Shown here in pieces: positions 21,873 to 32,531 of a stretch of 64,000 bases of DNA. How positions within the stretch are numbered: position 1 is the first letter of the stretch; the number at the start of each line of letters is the position of its first letter. Below the pieces are notes generated by a model. That model ran no database searches. It saw only the letters and a list, made by a program, of their open reading frames with translations, and was not told where the DNA came from. The DNA comes from Moniliella sp. 'wahieum' (Eukaryota > Basidiomycota > Moniliellomycetes > Moniliellales > Moniliellaceae). Position numbers and translations under genes: made by a program. The DNA is taken from positions 62,001-126,000 of the forward strand of contig RSEE01000066.1 in the NCBI GenBank assembly GCA_003971905.1, given 5' to 3'.

Positions 21873-22603
21873 TTAGGAAGCAAACTGAGGATAGGGCAGG
21901 CGCGCGTCGCCTGCTCCTGAACGCGAGTGTAGGCCCGCACGAGGGCAGGTCGCCCACAGTTCAGCCGAGCCCGTTGCCGGGTCGTGACGGACAGAGAGCT
22001 GGGCAATGCCCTGGCAGTGGGGTCCGTGCCGCGAAGAAGCACTGTGGGCCTGGTCGTCGGTTTGCATGACATCGGCCGCTAGAGCTCCCTCGGCAGGGCC
22101 GAGAAGACCACAAAAGGTCGCGCCTTGGCGGTCGGCGCCGTTGGCTGCGTCGCGCGACAGGCCCGGGTAGAGGTCAAGCGTCAAGGTGGAAGGGGTCTGG
22201 GGAAGGTCGTAGGTAGAGGAGGCAGGAGACGACGTGTCGCGTCCGGCGGCAAAGCCGGGGGCGGAAGATGCGTCAGACATGGCAAAGTCGGTGTCGCTGG
22301 GCACGGCAGGGGAGGCCGCGAGGTGCATGTGAAGGGTGGCGGAGTTGCTTTGGCCGGGGAGCATGTGGAGGGCGGCAAGAGTAGCCTCGTTGTCGTGGGC
22401 AGCGAACGCGCTGAAGTTGCCGGCCAGGGCGGGCACGGCAGGCGCGGTGAGGCGGCGGAGGTTGTCGCCGTCGGCAGCATCGGAGGCCTTACGCTTGCGG
22501 TGGCCGATGGTGGTGGGCACGGGGCCGACGGGACAGGGCCGGCGTGAAGGGTGCCGGGCACAGGCCCAGTATAGGCGGGCACGGACGGACGCGTAGAGAA
22601 CAT
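21873..22603 (-). CDS. Hypothetical Ala/Ser-rich protein
   Basis: Not recognised. Start at 22603 (MFSTRPSVPAYTGPVPG); one frame change near 22525 leads into VPTTIGHRKRKASDAADGD, a likely basic nuclear-localisation-type patch, and then an Ala/Ser/Thr-rich body. The C-terminal block, with SRHGPHCQGIAQLSVRHDP and ELWATCP, looks the most conserved: a His/Cys pair early and a Trp-x-x-Cys late resemble small fungal proteins that end in a Cys-rich patch. Upstream, TATTTAAG (22673-22680, read on the minus strand) about 70 bp before the start supports a real promoter. Length about 243 residues. Confidence 0.55.
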
Positions 22604-22672
22604 GGGCGCGGGGGTGAGGGGGGGGTGGTGGTGGGGGGGGGGGCGCGCAAGAAGGGCAGCGCAGGGCCCCTG

Positions 22673-22680
22673 CTTAAATA
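22673..22680 (-). promoter_or_regulatory. TATA-like box
   Basis: TATTTAAG on the minus strand about 70 bp upstream of the start codon at 22603, in otherwise G/C-rich DNA. Confidence 0.45.
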
Positions 22681-25097
22681 AATTATGGCCAGTCTCGTGG
22701 CTTTGCAGGGCTTGGCTTCGCTCGGGGGGGGATTGTTGCTAGAAGCGGCCGAGGCACAGCGACGCACTTCAGGCGCAGGCCCACCCCAGGCCTCCTTGCC
22801 TCCCGCCCGTCCCGCCCGCTCCTGCGTGCCACCGGTCACCCCGGTCACCCCCTCCTGCCCTCGAGCGTGACCTCACGCGTCACGTGTCACGCGTCACGAC
22901 GCGCACAGAGCAGCACCCCGCCAGTCTTTCCCGCCGCCCCGCCATGTGCCCCGTGTGCAGGCGACGTAGATGGAGCAACCCAGGGCGGAACTCGGAACAC
23001 CGGGCTATTGAGCAGCGCGCTTCCCACATCATCGCATCGATCATCGATCCCATCCCACACCCACACCCAGTGCGTGTCTGAACGTTTCATCCCTGGGCTC
23101 CGTGTCAAACGCTCACCCTCCAAATGTATCATGCGTCAACGTCCAACCCTTTTTCCTGAGTTGAACGTTGAACATTTTGAACCGGGTGACGGGTGTGTGA
23201 TGCAGGATGCAAGGATCAATGGAGCAGATATCTACACGGCTGTTCCGCTTCTCGTTCCGCCGTTGCAAGTTCCAACTCTGAATACATGCCTCAGCGGCTT
23301 TAGCCGGCTGTTATAGCGCTGGTATAGCTGACTAAGCGTCTAGGCTAAGCGCTCAGTGGCTCAGTGAGCTCAGCCTCAGCGCAGCGGTAATCGGTAGCCG
23401 GTAACGTGTAACCCTGGTAATTATCCGGTACTAGCCGAGTAACCAGTATAGCCGGTAACCTCCGTCCTGCTGTATGCCCATCTGACATGTGACAAGTGAA
23501 TAGTGAATCTGTGCTGGACTGGGCTCAGAGCACAGGCTCACATCTCAGAAGAGCGAATGGATACAGATATCTAGTCGGTCTCCGCGGCACCTGCTGCTCG
23601 CCCACGCCGTCCGGCCATGCCCTCCAGCACCACGGCACTCGTTCACCACGCCCGGCGCGAGGGCTTCCCATTGCAGTATCCCGAATCCGACGCCCGCTCC
23701 CATCCAAAACCTGTCTCTGCCGGCCACCCCGCCGCGTGTTCACTGCCTCAGCCTCAGCAGCATCTCTTCCACTCGGCCCCGGCCCTGGCTCCCATCGCTG
23801 CGTCGCCCAAGTACGTCATACCTTTCCGCACACCACAGATAGCATCCATCCTAAAAGCCACCGGCTTGGCCACTCCGCCCGGCCCTATTCCAAGGGCGAG
23901 AGAAGACGTGTCATTTCTCCGCTCTTTCTCTGCCGGAGCAGTCCGGCCCAGTCAGTGTTCAAGGAGAATGAGATCTGCACTGCCTTGATATGGCCTTCCT
24001 TGGTCTCGTCCTCGTTTGGCAGAGGCAAGCCACAGGAGAACGGGGGGATGCCCGTCATGCGCCCTCCCCGCGTCCATGCTTTCAGCCAAAGCCGGTATAT
24101 ACCCTTTGTCCCCCGCGCGGATGGTTTCGCGGGGCTTATCTCCCGCCACGGAAGAAAGGGGAACGTGCTGTGCGGGTTTGCCTCTCACTTGCATTGATCA
24201 AAACTACTCTCGAAGGAGAGCTTGCATTGGCCTGGTCAGCCACATACTGCACTCGATTCTACCCAATCAACTCCTGACCCAGCATTCAGTCGTGTCTTTG
24301 CCATCGCCCTGGTCCACGCAAACTACTAAGTGAGCAGGCCGGAGTGATGCTGAAGAGGAGATACCAACCAAGGACAGCCAAGATTGAAGTGGCTTCGATC
24401 ACTTGGGTAAACTCCTCAGGTCAGTTGAATAGATTGAGTGATCCTGATCCATTGTCGCCGGCACGGCTTGTTTCCCTTCAGACAGAATGGATCGGGTATT
24501 GGAGACGAGAAGGGACAATACTGGGATCGTGGTGAGTCCGAATGCAGAAGCGCCTCCGATGACATCTCCGCCCAACAAGGTCATGACACGCTCATTGATA
24601 CTAAGGTCTTCTCACGGCTTCGACCCCGCTTTGAACTCCTCCAACCGCCTCCATTCTTCCTCTCCCGCATCGCCGATGATGAGCCATTATAGTGGATCGT
24701 CGACCTCACTGGATACTACAAACAAGGAAGATAACTCTCTCCAAAAAGCTGTCGCCTGCGAAAGATTATTCTCCCTCTTCCGTACGGGTAGCTCTCGTTC
24801 ACACCTCCGGACGGCTTCAACACTCTGGTTGCAGCAGCATATTCGCTTTCCATGCACTTATAGGAAGAATGATGCGCATCGGCACATTCGCAAGCTGCAT
24901 GGGCATCGTGTTGTCGCCTTGTCGAGCAAATGTCGACCGGTGATGGAAACACCCGCCCGAAATGTCCATTGCGCTGTTCCCATCGTTTTCGGCATCAGGA
25001 GCCATCACTGGTGTTTCCCCCTCCGTTACGTGTGGTTCCGGGTTATATTACCCGCGTCGATGTTTCCTGTGGTGGTCATGTCAAAAAGACAATGTTT
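22681..25097. other. Gene-poor, repeat-word DNA
   Basis: No gene can be supported. 22864-22905 is a degenerate array of CACGCGTCAC words. 23020-23050 has GATCATCGATC words. 23150-23190 has TTGAACGTTGAACATTTTGAAC. 23290-23480 is built of GCTAAGCGCTCAG and GGTAACCNGTA words. Plus-strand open stretches at 23496-24197 and 24487-25251 have no family resemblance and irregular composition. Confidence 0.45.
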
Positions 25098-25150
25098 GCC
25101 CCTGTCCCAGCAAGCTCTGTCAATGATATGGATGCGGTATAGAGATGTGG
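25098..25150 (+). mobile_element. Very short LINE 3' end fragment
   Basis: CCTGTCCCAG, GCTCTGTCAATG and TATAGAGAT in the same order and spacing as in the LINE 3' end at 5340-5503. Only the terminal ~50 bases are shared. Confidence 0.5.
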
Positions 25151-25309
25151 CATGTGAGACGAGCCGCATCAGTATGGTCTGTGTGTTTCGACCAGGGGCT
25201 ATCGCCCCCCGTGCAGTCAAGGAGCTCCGATGTTGTAACCATTCCATTTAGCTTTTGTGTTTTCTTTGTCCATGATCTCCGCAGCCCCAAGGTAGCCTCT
25301 GTTGCTCTT

Positions 25310-25470
25310 TGATGCGCCCTTGTATTAGGCGGGTCGTTAGCTGTGGCGTATTCAAACACTGTGCCACTCTCATCATCGATCATCAGAGATAGGGGATCAC
25401 AACTGTAATACACAGTTGGAAGAGCATCAAAGAAGCGGGAGAGAGCGTGCGTCTCTGTGGGAAAGGGGAC
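25310..25470 (-). other. Possible exon of an unknown minus-strand gene
   Basis: After a TTTCCCACAG acceptor-like site (minus strand, about 25455) the frame reads ETHALSRFFDALPTVYYSCD and continues with an acidic stretch LMIDDESGTVFEYATAND. Composition is protein-like, but no family is recognised and no complete gene can be assembled. Confidence 0.25.
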
Positions 25471-25581
25471 AAGGTTTAAGGTTAGAGGGCCGCGATTGTC
25501 TGCCGGACCGGTGACATAAGAAGTACCCACCCATACATCATGTGTACAACTCATCGCCCTCCTTACCAAGTCGCCACCGCC

Positions 25582-26997
25582 ATGTTTCGACGTCGGCTCA
25601 CTGATGCCGACCGATGGAACGAGCTCGCACGCGTGCACGATAGGACAGACGCATCTGCTGTACCTTTTCCCGCGGTCTGGTCCACGGTGAAGCGGGACGG
25701 GAGGTTGCTGTACCAGTGCCGTGCTTGCCCAGTTCGACCGATGTTCCAGTTTAATGCACTGAAGCACGCGAAGGTGCGCAGGCACAGCCACAACGTGGTG
25801 GAGATGTGCGAGGGTGGAGGCCAGTCACACCATTGACGAGGTGGCCGAAGATGCGAGCATGCCCCAGCCACCTGACGCACGCTCGCCTTCCCCTGCTTCC
25901 CGTGCCTCCTCACCTGTATGCACTACCATGGCAAGGGCCTGGCGGGAAGAAGCATATCCACCCCTCCCTTCCCTCTTCGACGAGCGCTTCTTCGAGGAAG
26001 GGACTGCCGACGAGCCTGTGACACCCATCAGTATGCTCGCAGTGGCTGTCAACCACATAAACGATCGCATGGATCGCATCGATACTAGAATGGAGACTCA
26101 TTATCGGAACTGATGGTGTCTGCCAATGCGAGCCCCCAGGGTTACCGGTCATTCTTGGATGCAAACAAGGTATGCTCGCCTCAATTCTTCATTGGTTATT
26201 ATAGGACTAACTTCAATGCCTGCAGGTGGGTTGCTGCCCTTGCGATCATCGTGTGGTGCGCCCCGAACGCGTCCATTACTAGCAATGCCCACCTGTGGTC
26301 GCGCGTGTCCCAGTTGCTACGGCGTCCGGACGAGCGGCAACTCCTGCGCCTACCTCTTGATCTCGCTCGGAGAGACGTATGGACGACTTTCTCCATGAGC
26401 TCAAGAAGATCCTGACTCCTCATTGGAATACTCTGCGGCATGATCTACTGCATCGAGTGCGCATAACCTCTCGTTATTTATGTGCCCAGGATCGCAGCTA
26501 ACCTCTGCTAACCCATCTCCAGTACCGCCATCAAGGCCCTCATCCGACGCAGGCCAACACGATGTTCAACCTGGGCCACTACATTCTTCAGACCTGGAGG
26601 AAGTTGCAACATGCGCAACGGGCTCCCGGCTCATCTCAAGCGGTTCCAGCATGCGCTGTGGAAAAGTTTGCCCTTGTCCATATGGCTATGATGCGCCTTC
26701 AGGTTTTCACGAACGACAGCGACATTACCGACAGGGCAGCCCAGGGCCAGTGGATGCAGGTGGAAGGCGAGCTTACCAACTTGCGGTCGCATCCACCACC
26801 ACAAGCCGCCCCATATGTGAACGCACTGAAGAGTCAGCTAAACATTGCAGGCGGCCCGGCGGACTCGTATCCGCATTGGTCGCTGCTGCTCCCGGAGCTG
26901 AACGCAGTTCCGGAGACTTTTAGAGGAGCTCCTTCCAGTGATATCGCACTGAACATTCAATCGGCCTGCGCAAGAACTTTGGCGCATCGTGCGTGAA
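25582..26997 (+). CDS. Unknown multi-exon gene with zinc-finger-like N-terminus
   Basis: Not recognised. Start at 25582 (MFRRRLTDADRWNEL). Residues about 42-70 hold a C2H2-like pattern, YQCRACP ... KHAKVRRHSH (C-x2-C, later H-x5-H). Then a Pro/Ser linker, an acidic stretch, and an amphipathic segment VAVNHINDRMDRIDTRMETH that could form a coiled coil. Two introns have good signals: 26170-26225 (GTATGC ... CTGCAG) and 26457-26522 (GTGCGC ... CTAAC ... CCAG). Exons read NASPQGYRSFLDANK, WVAALAIIVWCAPNAS, MDDFLHELKKILTPHWNTL and, after the last intron, TMFNLGHYILQTWRKLQHA to the stop at 26997. Frame changes near 25815, 26105, 26226 and 26380 separate the pieces. Clean splice sites and coherent exons argue for a real gene in a repeat-rich area; it could be a transposon-derived or host DNA-binding protein. 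Confidence 0.5.
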
Positions 26998-28052
26998 CAT
27001 AAGAAGTCATGTGGTGCCCATTCACTTGAAGCTTGAAGCTTGATGTAACACCGTAGGTCACTAGTATAGCTCAAGTGAGGATAATAGTGACCTGTGTAGC
27101 GATCCACCCGGCTATGGAGACCGCAATGGATGTTGAAGCGTTTGGGACAGTAGCGTAGGCGATCGATTGGGCGAGAGATAGGCGTTGGTGGTAGGAAGCA
27201 GGACGAGGGTTACTAGCTGGTTACTAGACATCCATTATTAGAGCCGGGAACACTGCTGCAGTGCCGCTAGTGTTGCGGCGTTAGACAGATATAGCTTGCG
27301 TAGGCCCCTGGCGTGGCCCAGATTGGCCTGTGCGTACAGGTGGCTGCGCCACACGCGCGCCTCCTTTTAATCTCCTGTTCCTCTGTGGTTGCACCTGTCC
27401 TCACCACCGCCCCTCTCATTGCGCCCGTAGCAACTGGTATCCCATCTCTGCAACCAGCACTGATCGCAGAGTGCTCTGTGCCACGGCGCAACAGCACCAT
27501 CTTCTTTCCCTGTCCAACACCTCACCATCGTTGCTGCCTGTACTGCTTATGCCCGTCTTCCCCGTCCCGCTCCCATCGCTCGGTTCTCCTCGCCTGGTCT
27601 GCATTGCTGCCATACGTCTCCATTCCCTCTCTCGTCACACTCCGTTTTCGTATTCAAACTATGTTACACTTCCTTCCACGACACCTGTTCAACCCCCACT
27701 GTTGCATCCTGAGTGTGCAGCTAGTCTCTTCAATCAAAGGCACTATCCCCCCTCTTGCTCCCTATTTGGTTATGTTTGCCCCAGCCTCTGAGCATAAATC
27801 CCCGTCCGGTACAGCATCACCCATATCGGGGCAGATGGATGGCATTCTAGTTCCACATAGAAACACATGGCTCATGGAGCTCACTTCATTCTAGTAGTAG
27901 CAAGTGCAGTGTGGGATCGAACTTTTGAGGACACGAGTTTTACGCATGTCCAGAGGGCTCCGGCATGAGCGTTGAGCCAATGAACAACGAACTTGCAGGC
28001 CCGCACGGCCCCGTGCCGAGTTGTGGCCCATTCAATCGGCGAAGCAGGTGGC
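26998..28052. other. Intergenic DNA
   Basis: No gene supported. CTTGAAGCTTGAAGCTTGA at about 27029-27047 is another copy of the GCTTCAAGCTT array. A plus frame (27313-27894) is open but Ser/Pro/Cys-rich and unlike known families. Confidence 0.45.
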
Positions 28053-29961
28053 TTACTCACGCGTCACGTCACGGCCAACATGGCGACGCTGGACCAATCC
28101 CAAGCAACGAGCAGACGCTGACGAAGGGAGAAGAGTAGCGACATGTACGCCGATTTCCAGAAGATGTACGTTGCCACACCCGACGAGGCAAACTCTCCCC
28201 CAAGGAAAGGAATGTCGGCAATCCAGGTCCCGCCCCACATAGGCAAGCGAGCTTGATGGGTGTACTCAAACGGACGGATCTTCTCCGCTTTGGTGATCTG
28301 GCGTTGCAAGGCCAAGATCTCAGAGCGCGACTCGGCAGTCAACGGCTGTGCTTCCACCGCCGCCAGTTTCTCCCGCAGCGACTCGACCCGCCCAATCTGT
28401 TGATCACGCGAGCAAGGTAGGCACCTTGCTGCGACGCTACCTGACCCGTCGGGGCATATTGCGAAGTAGCGTCCCCTGCGGCAAAGATACTGTCCTCAGC
28501 CCTTGAGACGCAGGTGGGCGTCAATCTCGAGGCCGCGGCGGTTGTTTTGCGAGCCTTGAGTTGAGAAATCATGTCCCTCGTTACGGGGCGGAGCGTGTTA
28601 CCGGCAGCCCAAACAAGAAACACCGTACGGGATCTTTTGGAGTGTGCCATCGGGGGCCTGGACAAACACGGTCTGCTCATCAACGTCCTGACCATGTGCT
28701 TGGTCTTGAGCTCAATTCCATTTCCTTGAATGTCGAGTGGTGTATTCAATCAGACGCTTACTAAACGAAGGCAGAATCGAAGGCAACGCTTCAATCAGCG
28801 TCACCCGGACCTTGCCCGCCACTTCAGGGTACCATTGCTCAGGTCGGACGTGACAAAGTCGCGCAATTCGGCCGCGTACTCGACACCGTGGGACCACCAC
28901 CGAAACGATCATGTGCAGCAGCCGCTCCACATCGCGTCAGGGGTGCCCTTGATCGAAGCCGCCTCAACGGCCCATCAGCTTGTTGCGGATCTTCTCAGCG
29001 TCCGGCAGCTCCTTGAGGAAGCAGGCGTGGTCCTTGACGCCCTGGATACCAAACGTTTGGTTTTCGGAGCCTACACCATAGATCAGGTAGTCGTACGGAT
29101 GGTGACCTTGCCCAACGGGTTGCCCACGCCTTCGTCGGATTTGTCCTCAAACGTGACTGTCTTGTTCGCCACATCCACCTTCTCAGCCTCGGCCTCAATC
29201 ACCTGCACCTCACGCGGGAGGAAACGGGTAGTCATCCGCGTCGGCTGGGCAATCGAACGGGCCTGGAGCGTGCCTGTTGGCACCGAGGCGCAGTAGCGGG
29301 TGAAGAGGAAGCTGGCCAGCCCACCGCTGAGTCAGTCATCGTTCCTACCAAAACCCGCGCGGAGAAAATGAGAGAGACTCAGTTGTGGGGGAAATAACGA
29401 TAACGTGAACTGGTCGGTGTCGAGATGCTTCAAGAAACTCGTCGAGGCCCAGCCGGAGCAAGGACGACAATAGTGCGCTTGGTAGGTCATAGGGCAACTG
29501 CTCGGGCGGGTGCCGTGCCTCATACAGCTTCCATGTGATCCCAGCGCCGTCAGAACAGCGACCCATATCAGCACATGAAGGTGCGGCGGAAGAAGCCCTT
29601 TTGGGCTTGGGTGCCGGAGCAGGCGGCCCAGCGGAGCTGCCCCAGTCGAACCAGCAGCGGCGGGAGTTAGAGTTGTCCAGAGCAGCGACGTGAAGAGCGT
29701 GCGGGACGTAATAGCGCCAGCAGGCGGCGCAATGGCGCTGGCCAAGGCGGTAGGGCGAATGGACGCCGGGCCAGCGAGCGCGTGGTCAGCAAGTTGCGCG
29801 GCGCAACCGAGATGCCTGCGCACCGCAGAAGAATGGTCGGCGAAGACACAGCCAAGATGGAAACACAGGAGCAAGACAGAACCAAGCAGAGTATAGTACG
29901 GTACTCCGTTCCAGCGCAGGAACATCGCACAGGATAGGGACACTCGAGCGATGATGCTCAT
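28053..29961 (-). CDS. External alternative (type II) NADH:ubiquinone oxidoreductase
   Basis: Mitochondrial non-proton-pumping NADH dehydrogenase (NDE/NDH-2 family) that passes electrons from cytosolic or matrix NADH to ubiquinone. Family blocks in order: an N-terminal FAD-binding strand with SGWASTSFLKHLDTDQFT, YCASVPTGTLQARSIAQP, EAEKVDVANKTVTFEDKS, a Tyr/Gly strand followed by GVKDHACFLKELPDAEKIR, the second nucleotide site FGGGPT / GVEYAAELRDFVTSD (one base apart), WYPEVAGKVRVTLIEALP, VWAAGNTLRPVTRD, EDSIFAAGDATSQYAPTGQVA, WIADIPFLGGEFASSGVATY and the C-terminal membrane-anchoring LFSLRQRLLVAWDW, ending GRDVTRE at 28053. The upstream part is Ala/Arg/Ser-rich, consistent with a mitochondrial presequence, but the exact start is not fixed. 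At least seven frame changes are visible, the most of any gene here, so either base-calling loss or a decayed gene is possible. Confidence 0.82.
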
Positions 29962-30773
29962 GGGGGGCAGGCGTGGAGTGGAGTACAGGTGGTGGAGCGG
30001 GAGCAGGCGGCCCGAACAGGTTTGTGGAGATAACGTGGCTGCTGGACAGCAGACGAGTGCAAAAAAAGCTGCGCGTTCAGTTGTGGCGCCGTGCTGGCGT
30101 TGTATTTCGAATGGGCCTGCTGCCGCGGGGGCAGTGTGTGGGCCTGGCCTTGGAGAGTTCTTGCAAGGTACGCAACCCCAGCCGGCTGCACCGCGCCAGT
30201 GGGCCAGTGCCTGCTCCGCTACCCCGGCGTCACTGCGTCACTGCTCGGGCTCAGCACATGCACCCACCCATGCCCAGCGGTGATCCCAAGCTGGCCCCTC
30301 TGGTGGTTGGCTGTATACGCTACTGATCATAGCTTCTCCGTCGGCTTTGTCGCTGGACATCCTACCCGCCCCTTCCCTTCCTCTGCCCCTCCCACCCCAA
30401 CCCTTGGGCCTAAGCCTTAGGCCTTACCATCTTGTTGGTCAACCCAGTCGGGAGACGAGTCCTTGACCACTGGCTGTCACATGTCCATGTCATGCATCAT
30501 GCATCATGCATGGGAGGAGAATCACTGATCAGCCATTCCTCCGGTATAACCCGCAGACAGGCGGGCATTAGCACATTAGTCCCACTGGACAGCCACTGGC
30601 CTGGGCAGGCTTTTGCGCTGGAGGTGTCGGACGCGCAGCGCGGCTGGTCCGCATTCGGCTGTCGGTTGTCGGTTGGCGGTCGTCGGCTGTCGGCCGGGGG
30701 GGGGGTGAGTACGTTCGATATGCAGTGCGTTTCGCGTTACGCGTTACGCGCTGCGGGTGAATTCGGTATTACC

Positions 30774-30791
30774 CGGGGCCCAGCGGCCCCG
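30774..30791. repeat. Single GC hairpin
   Basis: CGGGGCC, loop CAGC, GGCCCCG: a 7-bp stem similar in size to those of the double-hairpin elements but with a different sequence and unpaired with a partner. Confidence 0.5.
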
Positions 30792-30857
30792 CTAGAAGCT
30801 TGAGCTTGAACCGCTGAACCTCAGCGCTGAGCCTGAGCACGCAACCGCAAATGTCAC

Positions 30858-30870
30858 TTCAATATTCAAT
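30858..30870. promoter_or_regulatory. TTGAATATTGAA-type palindrome
   Basis: TTCAATATTCAAT; an intergenic copy of the recurring palindrome with no annotated gene start nearby. Confidence 0.3.
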
Positions 30871-31135
30871 CCACCCACCGCTGGGTTGATACGTTGATAC
30901 ATGGTACAGCGTGTCTTCTCCGACGTTGGTGCGGCTTTTCTTCTCAATAACCCCGTCGACAGCCTGCGCGGAATGCAAAAAGAATGCGAAGCCACAGGCG
31001 CGGAAGGTGTGGAGTACTCATCAATCTTCTAACAGCCTCAACAATCTGTCGCAAGCCCCCCAGTTGTATACGCCGAGGCGCTGAGGGCGCCGGGTAGAAG
31101 GAGAGTCACGAAGTCCTGTACTCACTGACTTGACT

Positions 31136-31225
31136 ACTTGTCATGCATCAGATGCCACGTATCACAAGTCACTAGTCACTAGTCACCAGTCACACTAGTC
31201 ACGTGTCACGTGTCACATGTGACAC
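31136..31225. repeat. Degenerate tandem array of TCACTAG/TCACGTG
   Basis: About ten head-to-tail 7-base words (CACTAGT, CACGTGT, CACATGT) with drift, giving several overlapping short palindromes. Confidence 0.75.
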
Positions 31226-31720
31226 GGCTCGTCAGGCCCTAGGACGCGATGCATGCCGCAGAAACTGAGGGACGGGGGAAAAGGGAACCAGGGGAGCCAG
31301 CCTGGAGCGCAGGTGCCTGGAAGAGACATGCATAGACAGAAAAACTTTTGCGAGCGGCGTTAACCGTGTCTCTCCGCCGCGATGATTTGGCGGATGGATT
31401 ACGTCGATTACGTGCCCAGACACCAGCCACCCGCGCCCAGCGCCTGTCCCTTTTTGGTGTCTTGCTCCCTCCGCCTCAGACGCCGTTTCCTCTCGCCTGG
31501 GTGGCCGCCGTCCTCGCGGTGCATTGAGAAGAAACAAGTCAAGGCAAGAATTAGATGGCGTTTTCGTGGCTGCAAGCGCGCCATGCTCCACAGGGGACCC
31601 TAGCCCCAATGGGTAGTCTACCATCCTGAGCTGCAGCAGGCTACAGGCCAGTACTACCGCGCGAAAGCAGCTCCTGCGCTCTCCGAGCAAGGCTGGATCC
31701 CCGCCGGCGCTGCACCCGCA

Positions 31721-31730
31721 TTCAATATTC
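31721..31730. promoter_or_regulatory. TTGAATATTGAA-type palindrome
   Basis: TTCAATATTC in intergenic DNA; one of seven copies. Confidence 0.3.
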
Positions 31731-32531
31731 ACCCGATATAAATCAACAGTACCTAGTACCGACATACTGAGTAAGTGCGTATAGATATAGGAGCAGCCTT
31801 GACTGCGCTTCATGTGTTGTGGCTACCGCCCAACTACTTCGGCCCTACCGCAGCCCATTATGTTTGTTGATATTAATCTCATTGATCCCACCCTGAAGAT
31901 GGGATGGCAGAAACCCATAGGAGATGTACACAAGCTCAAGGTCTCTTCGTGCCCGCCTTCTGCGAGGCAAGACGTCCCTGAGGGCGCTGTGGCGTGAGAG
32001 TGGAACGGTGATCCTCCGACATTGTGAGCAGGCCCGAGGTGCGTGCATGGCGACCCCAGGGAGAACAGGGACCGAACAGGCGAGACGGCAGCACCATTGC
32101 AGAAAGTCCACACCCTCGGTGGCAACTAGACTTGGAAGAACAGGAGATCGAACCGCATCGCCGCTCGACCCAAAACGGAAGCAAGCATGAACACGGTAGC
32201 GGCTTGGTCACCCCCGGTGCGAAGAGAGGGAAGGTAGGGAGGGAGCAGAGGATCGGAAAATTCGTAGCGTATCTCATTGACTAGCGTCTCGAAGGGTACG
32301 GTATTGTGTTGTTAAGTTGTAAAGTGGTGGTTAACAGTTGTGGTTATGAAGGTAGGGTCAAGTTGGGGTTTAATCTTTAAGGTTCACGCCAAAGGTGAAA
32401 CGAGCAGAAGCAAGTGGAGCAGGGGAAAGCAGGTAGAAGGGCAGATGGCGACTTGGACCATATACGGTAGACGTGTGGAGAGAGGGAGCGAAACCAAAAG
32501 AAAAAGAAAAAGAAAAAGAGTATAATACATG

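Larger units (their letters stand above)
29962..32531. other. Gene-poor, repeat-word DNA
   Basis: No gene supported. Notable pieces: CATGCATCATGCATCATGCA at 30491-30512, GCGTTACGCGTTACGCG near 30735, a GC hairpin at 30774-30791, AATATT palindromes at 30858-30870 and 31721-31730, and a (TCACTAG/TCACGTG) array at 31136-31225. A minus frame at 31232-31813 is open but has no family resemblance. 32280-32530 is A/G-rich with AAAGAAAAAG repeats. Confidence 0.45.

Noticed and set aside
23496-24197. Plus-strand open frame of 233 codons
   Set aside because: No family resemblance, irregular composition and no leader or intron signals.
27313-27894. Plus-strand open frame of 193 codons
   Set aside because: Ser/Pro/Cys-rich translation of pyrimidine-rich DNA with no recognisable motif.
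27895-27990. tRNA-like B box (GTTCGATCCC on the minus strand)
   Set aside because: No pairing T-stem or acceptor stem and no proper A box; cloverleaf cannot be drawn.
31232-31813. Minus-strand open frame of 193 codons
   Set aside because: No motif or neighbouring exon; begins in an intergenic repeat-word region.
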